Shown: positions 56,301-64,000 of the stretch, one piece after another
Numbering within the stretch: position 1 is the first letter of the stretch
How the letters are laid out: the number at the start of each line of letters is the position of its first letter
Assembly (NCBI GenBank): GCA_002118135.1
Contig: BDIU01000170.1
Coordinates: 62,001-126,000 of the forward strand
Reading direction: 5' to 3'
DNA: 64,000 bases
DNA from: Trebouxia sp. TZW2008
Taxonomy: Eukaryota; Chlorophyta; Trebouxiophyceae; Trebouxiales; Trebouxiaceae
Program-made: the position numbers and the translations under genes
Notes under the pieces: model-generated
Told to the model about the DNA's origin: nothing
Database searches by the model: none
What the model saw: only the letters and a program-made list of their open reading frames with translations

Positions 56301-59300
56301 TTTTGATTCCTGATCCTGTGGCGCCTTTTCCTTCCAGAGCTTCTAGCAATACCGCCAGGGCTTTTGGGAGGGGTGTTTCCAGCAGCCCCTGCACTCCTCT
56401 CAGCAAGCAGCTGCCGCTTCAGCTGTTTCGCTGAGCGATGGCCACCGCCGAGTATGTGGCCAATGGTCTGCTGTGGGACGTCTTGTAGGGTTTCAACCCA
56501 GGCATGCAAACCCTTGCCAACCATCATCAGGGGGTTAGACTTCTGTTGCTGCGGCTTTGGCTTGCCTCTGGGAGAGCGCAATGATGGATGTTTGGGTGAA
56601 TGTTCATGGAAACCTGCTGAGCACCAGCACGTACAGTGACCATCCTCTATCAAACTGCTTAGCAAGCAAATGGTCCTTACATTGAATTGCTCCTGTTCAG
56701 CTATACCACTGCAGTTGAATGCATTGGCTGATTTCCAGTTGCTCTGTCCTTGCAACAAGAATGTCCTTATACAAAGTATGGCTATTGGGAGGAATACACC
56801 ACCATCAGTGACTCAGGTCAAGTAGCTGAGCAGGACATCAAATGGTGAAAGGCTGCATTTCAAGATGGCTGAGACAGTTGTGATGAGGGGTGGTGGCATC
56901 CTTCTCTGACGTGTCCTAGCATATGCTCTGCATAACTCTGCCAAATGGGAAACATCCATTGTGACCTGGTGAGCACAACCACATACGATAGAGAGAAGCT
57001 GCATTTCAACTGACTGGGAAAGACGTACAACAGTCAGGAAGGACACGAACCAGATGGATGAAAGATGTCACAGGCAGTAGTTGCAATCTTGCCCAACATG
57101 TTCAAGCACATGCTCTGCCTGTTCCAAGCTCACATTCCAGACATGTATGACCACCTATCTCGAGCTGGGTGTTGGTACAGCTGAAGCATGGGCGTAGGTG
57201 AACAGGCTCACCTTGATCTACAGGGGCAACAGGCTCATCCCTGTGGTGGGGACCTGGGTGCTCATCATACCTCACTGGCAATGGCAACTGAAAGATGCTG
57301 ATGAGCAATGTGTGATACATAACATATGATATGTGTGCAATTGAGAGACTTTGATTTGCGTGCCAGCTGAACTTGATCTGTAGGAGTGACAGGCTCATCC
57401 TTGTGGTAGGGCCTTTGGTGCTCATGGCACCTTTCTAGCAAGCGCAAGGATGATGATGCTAAATATGTTGTCATATGTAACAGGTGACATAGTCACAAGT
57501 CAGTCATGTTTAATTCTGGTTAGGCTGACCTTGGTCTACAGGGGCGACAGGCTCATCCTTGTGGTGGGGCCCCGGGTGCTCATGAGGGGCAGGTAGGCGC
57601 TGGTCCTCAGGCATTGGGGCAGGGTCATCATCAGGGCCGTATGCCTCATCAAACCCATCCTGCCCATCTGCAATTGAGCATGTATACAATGAGACAGACA
57701 CACCATCAGACAGACAGGCACACAGCCTGAGCAGGCGCTGGTTCTCAGGAGTGGGGGCAGGGTCATCATCAGGGCCGTATGCCTCAGCAAATCCATCTTG
57801 CCCGTCTGCAATGAGGCAGATACACACTCAGAAAGACAGACAGACAGGCAGCCCCTAGGTGAGACTGGGGTGATCACCAGGGCCATACGCCTCGTCAAAC
57901 CCATCTGCAATGCAGCACATACACCATCAGATAGACAGACAGACTGTCAGACAAACAGGCTGGTGAGTGCTGGATCTCAGGGGTGGGGCGGGGTCAGCGT
58001 TAGGGCCATACGCCTCATCAAAGCCATCTTGCTTGTCTGCAAGACGCCACACTCATGAGGACAGACAAGCAGACAAACACAAACGCACAGACAGACAGGC
58101 GCTTATACAGATGGACAGACAGGCAGTCAGCAGAAACAGCTACTGCCATCTTGTGCACATGCAGACACTGTTCCCAACCAACAGCTGAAGCCTGTTGCAT
58201 CACCTCAGTTCTCAAGGTATGATAGCAATTCACCTGCTCCAATGTCATACTCAGGGTTATCATCATCCTCAGAGTCTGAGATATTGAGCAGGGAGGGCAG
58301 GATGCGGTGGCCCCGCAAGTCCTTCCAGATAGCAGTAGCTGCTGCCATGATGCCTGCGTGCGCTCTTCTAGGGCCCTGCTCTATGCACTCCTCCTCATCC
58401 TGCATTGACATGAACATGACAGCATCAATACCTGCCCAAATTTGTCTGAATAGCATGCTATACACATAGTCAAAAGCTTTGCAGTGACCTCTGAAGTCCT
58501 TGCAGATGGCTGTGGCAGCTGCCATGATGCCTGCATGCGCAACCCTAGGCCCAACTGTTCAAAAAGTGAAGCATGTGGTCTATGAGGGCCGTGCTCTATG
58601 TACTCCTCATTTTGCAGCATGACATCGGTGACAGCAACACATGTTGCTCATCCACAGTCAATAGGTCAAAGCAGGGTTGCGCCTGTGTGCTGCTCCTGTA
58701 GAATATGCAAGCGTTTAAGACACCACAAAAGGCATGCTGACCGCATTGACAACTCACAGGACAGCTCCCCATAAGTATGTGTTGAAGCTAACCTGGGTGA
58801 AGGTGTCAGGAAGCCACTCCTCCATGGGTTCAGGGTCCGCCAGCATGTCAGTTGCCAGGTCAGCCACTGACACAGTGCCTCTGATGGACAGCACCACACT
58901 CTTGGTGGGCCTATCCAAGGCTAGCATGTAGGGTAGGTCACCTACATCAATAATTATTGCATTTGCTGACAGACCAAATGTAAGCACTGAAATTATCCCT
59001 GTGCACACATTGCTGTGACACTGTGGGGCAGTACCAGATTCTTGGTGGGCTGATCCAAGGCTAGCATGCAAGGCAAGTCACCTGCACATCACAATAATGG
59101 TGAATAAGTATATGTGACCAGAAAGCAAGTCAAAAGAGGTGTCAGGCAGTCACTCCTTTGTGGGTTCAGGGTCTGCCAGCATGTCAATTGCCAGGTCAGC
59201 CACTGACACAGCGCCTGTGATGGACCGCACCACACTCTTGGTGGGCCGGTTCAAGGCCACAATATATGGCAACTGGCTTTGGCACAGCAGGTAAAAGCAG

Positions 59301-62300
59301 TGTTTGGCTGATCGTGTCGCTTGCAAAGCCACAGTGATGGTGCTTGTCCAACACCTTTGGTGCGGACTTCCAGAGCCTGTAGTCACCTGTACATTGCAAA
59401 AATGATGAATATGTATTCGACACCAGCATGTCAGGTGATTTATTGTGACAGGGAGCCACTCCTCCATGAAAAGAGGGTCAGCCAGCATGTTGGGTGCTAG
59501 GTCAACCACTGGCAAATGCTGCTCCAGGGTCACAATCATGGCACACTAAGAGTGTCCAGTCAAACTCACCTAGGGCTTGGTTGTCAAAGTTGAGGTACAG
59601 CAGGTCCTGATCCTCAATTTCAGCAATCTGAATGATGGCTTCATAGTCCAGATGCTGCTCCAGGGTCATAATCTTGCTGGCCATCAGCTTGTTGGCCTTG
59701 TAAGCATTCCTGCCCCGGTTCTTCAGCAGGTTATAAGTGTTTTTGGACTTCCTGCAAAGCATTGAGCCTTGATAAGTTCAAGCCAACAGCCTCTGCTGAT
59801 GATAGCAAGCATGCGAGCAACAGCTTTTGCACATACTACACGTGTAAGCAATTCGTTCATGGGCTTGCTTATGCATGATGTTACTGTTGGCATTACCATT
59901 GACCTGACATTTTTTGGATTGCATAGCAGGACCCCTGACAACTCCTCTCCAGCCGTGCAACATGCAGTCAAGAGTAGACCTTGGGAAGGCAGGTTGGTCA
60001 TCAAAGATGGACACTAAGTTTCTTAGTTTGAAAACCAACAGCTGAATGTTTCTGCGTCATACAATGCAGCAGAGGCAAGTCAAAGGGAACAGAGGTCAAC
60101 AGCAGATGGTTGAGGACATGTCATTAGGCAACACATGTCCTGTTTTATGTCCATGTGTTGGAAATAGAAACAATTCCTAGGCAATAACAGGGGTGCTTGC
60201 GAGGTCTGGTGGAGGTAATGGAAGGCAGCAGGTCAACAAGCAGCAATGGCTTTCTGCATCACGCAGCTACAGAAGCGCACTGCTTGTGACCTCTGGTGGA
60301 AGTACTGAAAGCCAGCGACTCCATAGGCAGCAGTGACTGTTTGCATGATGCAACAGCATACGTAAGCAGGCCAAAGGAACCAAAGCCCCCACTGAACAGC
60401 AGAGTAAGAATGCGCAGGGTGCTTACGAGGTCTGGTGCAGGTATTGAAAGCCAGCGGCTCCATAAGCAGCAATGGCATACTTGGCAAACCTGGCCGCCTC
60501 TGTCACCGCTGGCCTTGACACACGCTCCTTGTGACCTGCACACAACCAAAACAAACCCTCTGCATGTCATGATTGTTCAGCTATGACGCTGTTGAAGGAT
60601 TGATATAGAGGGAACAGTGACTATGCAGCCAAATATGGACTGAGCGCACCTGCAACCACCCTGGACACAACAATGCAGTTGTGATCTTGCAATTGTTATC
60701 TAAACAGCTTGATTCTTTTGGTCGTCAACGGGATTATTGCTTGCTGAATCAACTCGGCTTGCCAAGAAGCTCGAGGTATCAGCCCAGGACTAGTGATAGC
60801 CACCTGATAAAGAACAGCTGCAATGCTGAGGGTCTGCACTCAACAAGACATGCAAGCTTGCAGCCGATGCACAGGCAATGCTGTCTCTTGCCAATGTCAG
60901 CAGCAACAAGTGAAAAGCCCCATATGAGAGGTATGTACCTGTGTAGATGTCTGCCAGCTTGTCTGGCGGGATGTCAGGATCATACTCACAGGCGTAGGAG
61001 CTTGGTGACAACATGAAATCCCGCTGGAAAAACGTGTCCTGATTTAGGCGCCGGCGGGAAGACTGCCTACTGTGCTGCTGCTGCTGCTTGTCTTTGGCGG
61101 GGTCTATCTGATTGTCAGTACCGCAGTGTCCCTCCTCCATTTCCCGCATATGCTGTGCATCTGCCTTCCTGGCAGAAGCTGGTTGACTACGCCGCTGGGT
61201 TTTGGTGGGAGCCTGGGAATTTGAATGCACTGAGGAAGCTGAGTTGGAAGCCGGTGACTGATTCTGGTGCTGACCGTTCGGCATGTCAATCACATGGTGA
61301 CCTTGAGAAACTGCATGAGAAGCTGCTGGGGTCCCATGCGTGGATCTGTCCGGTGAGCCTGTGAGGCCTCTGTCATCTGCAGCATTAGGCGTATGAATCC
61401 TGCTGAGTGTATCTGCCATTGCTTCGTCCATTCTTTCTTCAGGATTATTCAAATCTGTGGCGTGTATGCTGCCATTCAGATTCCTGTGCTGATGCTGATG
61501 GTGCTTCCCGTTCATCTTCTGCCCCTCGGTTGCAGACTGTGAGTGGTGCGAATGGTGTCTGTCTGAGTGGGGGTGGGTGGTGGATGGGTGTCTTGAGGGG
61601 GCATGAGACGATGGGGGTGGGGGTGCTTTGTCGCTGTGAGATCCGGTCTTGTCAGCAATCTGCTGAGCACCTGGCATTTCCTCCCTATACTTGATCAGTG
61701 CCCTGCAGGCATGCATCCAATGTACAGAAAGAGCTAGCTCGCCATCTTGGCTTTGGATATGAGGCATCAGACAAAGCCAAGACTGCATCAGTGCTCTGCA
61801 GACATGCAACTTAATGTACATGACTGGCAAGTTGACATTGACTGTTTTGAGAATCAGGCTTTGCAAAAGATCAACCTCATCAGGTTTGCCTGGTCAAGAC
61901 CACAATTTCTGCAGAAACAGCATTCAACACATACTGGAGATTAGCAGTTTTGAACTGAGCTTGCTGCAAACTTTTGATTACAACCTGCTGCATAGCAGCA
62001 CAAGTCAATCTCTGATCAGATTTCCGAAGTGTTTTGTCAGGTAACATACCTGCGGATGTGCTCCTGGCGGGATTTACGCTGGGCAGCAGACAACAGGATG
62101 AGCGAGATGAACTCGTCAGAGGGGGAGAGGTCGGCCCCATGCAGTAGGCGTGAATACAACTCGGCCAGCCGCCCCAGAGGCCGCCGCCTGCACTCAAATT
62201 GCGCTTGAAGGTGATATGGCCACGTAAAAACAGATCACGACAACAACAACAACAGCAGCAACAATGAGAATTGTAACACCCAAAGCATGCAAAGAAACGT

Positions 62301-64000
62301 TGAGCAAAGCTGCCTGAGACTGCCACCTGCACCCAGACATCATTTGTACTCCATGCTTGTGCTACGTGACACTGACTTGTCAAGTCACCGGATATAGCTT
62401 CAGCCACAAGTCAGATGTATCCCAAACGCATCTTGCACGTTCTGTCTGATTGTGTGATGCAACTTGTGCTTGCTTCCGCCTCTGTGATGCAAGCCAAAAA
62501 GCATGTTGCATTGAGTCCATGCGACACCAACTGCTGGACTATGCTTGCAGTCAACATGCCATCTTGAGACCTGAGCATCAAAATCAAAAGCAGGAGGGCT
62601 GCTTACTGGTGCTTCTCAAGTGTGTGATCACATTGCTGCGTGAGTACCCTCCATGTGACAACAAATGCTGCACTGTGCATGCCAACCACTTCCTGTCCTT
62701 GAGTACATGCATCCAGTCTCAGAAGGAATGCTTACTGGTGCTTCTCCAGGTGTGTGACCACATTTTTGCTGCGTGAGTACCAGGTGTAAAAGCGTATGCG
62801 CTTGGCCCAGCTGTCAATGCGCTCATAGTCTGGAAACAAGCTGCAAATTAGCACCAACCGCCCCCTGCACAACAGGTTGTACTTCAAAGAGTGAACTTGC
62901 AGTGTCAATGTGGCTCACATGCTTGAAATTGTTGAAAAGCTGCTGAATCACGTCCTGCCTACTGTGCAAGCCAGAGTGCACATATGGTTTTTTTGACAGT
63001 TCTGTGAGTTGCTTGAGGGCCACGAGGTGACTGATATACATAGGCATAATGACTCAACATCGTGCTTGCAGGGCAACACAATGCCAGTGCTGCTTGTGCG
63101 TCTGCAAGTGAGGGTGTGCAGCAGAATTGACGTCACACAAAGGCCTGGAATGGCAACATCATGAGCTGTGTCAAAGGACTGATACAGGCGTACCAATTGA
63201 AAGCTGTCATGGCCCAGGAGCTGTATACAAGCACCTTCAACATCACCACTGATGCATCACTGCATTCGCTGATGAAGGTTCCCCCTGAATACCTGTGAGT
63301 CACATACGTCCCATACCCTGCATGTGACAAATCATTTGTGGAACTTATCTGCATTGCCCTGAATGTGATATGTCTATGCAAAGGCCAAAAACTTGTTCAT
63401 TCATGCGTCAGTCAAGACGGCTGCATCATTATAAACATAGCCAGGGGAAACCGCAGCCCTGAATGCTTTGTCTCTGAGCAAAGGTCAAAAGCTTGCGCAA
63501 AGGCCAAAGGCTTGTGCAAATGCCAAAATCATGTGCATGCTTGCATCAGTCAAAGCAGCTACAGTCTCTTTACCACAGCAAGGAGGAAAGTCATACCTAC
63601 AACACCGAGTTGACCTATCCAGTTGAAAGTTTGTGTATACAAAACTGGGTACATCCATTTCCGTTTGCTTGTCTCAAGTGGAGTGCCTGTATTGCAATGC
63701 AGTCATGACAAACCCACTTGAACAGAACATGCAGGTTGTATGAGGTTGCAGAAGTACAGTGGCACTGAACTCTGCAAAGTAGCAGAAGTCAAGCAGGGAC
63801 GAGAGTACCTCGAAGACCGATGAGCGTGATCAGCAGCTCTTGTATAAAGGAAAGCACATACAAGATGAAGAACAGGGATACTGCTGCTAAGAAGTGTCTG
63901 CCTGCTTTCGTATTGTTGCACCTGTCTACGTTTGTGATCCCGAACGGCCAGATGATAATGAAAACGACCCAGATTGAGTGAAACACTATTCCAATGCCAG
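50284..64000 (-). CDS. sn1-specific diacylglycerol lipase-like protein (DAGL family), 5' partial
   Basis: Cleaves DAG to monoacylglycerol plus fatty acid. Exons: 64000-63809, 63292-63194, 62864-62781, 62187-62050, 61702-60939, 60535-60427, 59751-59570, 58941-58793, 58399-58234, 57667-57530, 56613-55730, 55408-55288, 54524-54164, 53441-52121 and 50535 to about 50284; about 1,650 residues visible. All junctions from 63292 on close in phase; one exon after 63809 is missing and the start lies outside. N-terminal TM part: FHSIWVVFIIIWPFGI, FLAAVSLFFILYVLSFIQEL. Catalytic parts: FAKYAIAAYG, SVVLSIRGTVSVADL, GHSLGAGAAALIALKLK (nucleophile Ser), CWAYCPPGGLL, VVVNKDCIPRMS (Asp), MVPPGRVMYLRRF, VSPKMTEDHYTTSLLRSL (His). 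Long disordered, Gln/His/Ser-rich inserts lie in exons 61702, 56613 and 53441. The 3' end is uncertain: the donor GTGTGT at 50303 suggests another exon, otherwise the stop is at 50284. Confidence 0.9.
50535..51620 (-). repeat. About seven upstream echoes of the lipase His exon
   Basis: Copies of the acceptor (AGCAGCCCCTGCAG on the plus strand) and the first about 90 bases (LLVSPKMTEDHYTTSLLRSL) occur near 50697, 50833, 50990, 51122, 51345, 51495 and 51605, at intervals of 110-220 bp. Some keep MTEDRYTTSLLRSLK intact, including or replacing the catalytic His codon. Confidence 0.95.
52510..52710 (-). repeat. In-frame coding minisatellite of about 57 nt
   Basis: Within lipase exon 53441-52121. 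About three and a half copies of a 17-19-residue unit of the type QPSxAQGQGQxxGQVxQP, Gln/Gly/His-rich. Length variation is expected between strains. Confidence 0.85.
53540..53585 (-). repeat. Upstream echo of lipase exon 53441
   Basis: GGGCGCTCACATCTGTC-GA-T-CACTC-TGAAA-CTGCAGG occurs at the real exon edge (53408-53447) and again at about 53540-53585. Confidence 0.85.
53860..54160 (-). repeat. Two downstream echoes of the lipase 54164 exon end
   Basis: The exon end (EARQMLER, plus strand CTCCAGCATCTGCCTAGCTTC) is repeated near 54020-54045 (EARQMVEW) and near 53885-53925 (GARQRIES), with intron sequence between. Confidence 0.9.
54640..54745 (-). repeat. Upstream echo of the GHSLG exon
   Basis: Plus strand GAGCCAAAGGGCTATGAGGACTGCTGCATCTG... 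resembles the real exon start region (GGGCTATGAGGGCTGCTGCA) and reads as a worn HSLGxDAAVLIAL. The catalytic Ser codon is still recognisable. Confidence 0.85.
57190..58045 (-). repeat. Echoes around lipase exon 57667-57530
   Basis: Three upstream copies (about 57745-57812, 57875-57912, 57968-58040) repeat the acceptor and GFDEAYGP-DDDPAP block. Two downstream copies (about 57215-57275, 57370-57425) repeat the HPGPHHKDEPVAPVDQG end and donor. Poly(GACA)-type simple repeats lie between. Confidence 0.93.
58440..58620 (-). repeat. Upstream echo of lipase exon 58399
   Basis: One long worn copy (CTTGCAGATGGCTGTGGCAGCTGCCATGATGCC...) of most of the exon's first 120 bases and the GCATTG/TTTTGCAGCATGAC acceptor region. 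Confidence 0.85.
58941..59510 (-). repeat. Three upstream echoes of the lipase RGT exon
   Basis: Copies at about 59040-59082, 59150-59275 and 59455-59505 repeat DRPTKSVV, SVADLA(T/I)DMLADPEP and the GGTCACCT acceptor region. In the 59150 copy the RGT motif reads TGA (Thr-Gly-Ala) in protein terms. Confidence 0.92.
60195..60427 (-). repeat. Two downstream echoes of lipase exon 60535-60427
   Basis: The exon end and donor (plus strand CTTACGAGGTCTGGTGCAGGTATTGAAAGCCAG) recur in worn form near 60284-60350 and 60197-60250. Confidence 0.9.
61702..61810 (-). repeat. Upstream echo of lipase exon 61702
   Basis: ATCAGTGCCCTGCAGGCATGCA at the real acceptor and ATCAGTGCTCTGCAGACATGCA near 61788 are the same junction, followed by an AATGTAC match. 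Confidence 0.9.

Noticed and set aside
55622..56758. 378-residue minus-strand frame as a whole exon
   Set aside because: Splice sites at 56613 and 55730 with correct phase define the exon; both ends of the frame are intron.

Overview
This is nuclear DNA of a green alga, most likely a trebouxiophyte (Trebouxia/Coccomyxa-like); the lineage is an inference from gene content and style. Genes are intron-rich, donors are GTGAGT/GTAAGT-like and acceptors almost always TGCAG. TAA, TAG and TGA all act as stops, so the code is standard. Plant-lineage genes are present: plastid-type ferritins, a thylakoid-lumen pentapeptide-repeat protein and a TIME FOR COFFEE-like protein. No rRNA, tRNA, CRISPR or prokaryotic operon was seen. 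Two N bases at about 5293-5294 show this is assembled sequence.

Layout, left to right: organellar methionyl-tRNA formyltransferase (+, 785-6500); a secreted Ala-rich protein (-, 11813-7209); a multi-pass membrane protein (-, 14594-12454) with an inverted copy of one of its exons just past its stop; a small unknown gene (+, 14977-15502); a PRCC-like nuclear protein (-, 17633-16181); a TIC-like protein (+, 18422-23501); an unknown small gene (+, about 23788-24352); a FAM185A/DUF4097-like protein (-, 31099 to about 24926); two head-to-head ferritin genes (-, 34348-31768 and +, 34624-36823); a four-TM protein (-, 38717-37735); the pentapeptide protein (+, 39453-40778); a three-TM protein (-, ending 41387); acyl-CoA-binding protein (+, 42544-43217); tRNA t6A dehydratase TCD/TcdA (-, 48933-44098); and a very large DAG-lipase-like gene (-, from the right edge to about 50284, 5' end outside the window). 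For the best genes the exon phases close at every junction, so those models are exact. The genes do not form a pathway; the link is physical, with several divergent pairs sharing short promoters (ferritin/ferritin, PRCC/TIC, four-TM/pentapeptide, three-TM/ACBP).

The main unexplained signal is in the introns. In nearly every long-intron gene the real exon is flanked by tandem, decayed partial copies of itself ('exon echoes', units of about 60-160 bp). Copies upstream of an exon carry the intron 3' end, the acceptor and the first part of the exon. Copies downstream carry the exon's last bases, the donor and the start of the intron. The repeat unit therefore straddles the splice junction. I count about 18 such arrays, with up to about ten copies. 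Compact genes (ACBP, four-TM, pentapeptide) have almost none. This looks like intron growth by repeated tandem duplication of splice junctions. A second intronic signal is a short dispersed element of about 70-100 bp next to TCAC/TCAT tetranucleotide repeats, found four times, each time inside an intron.
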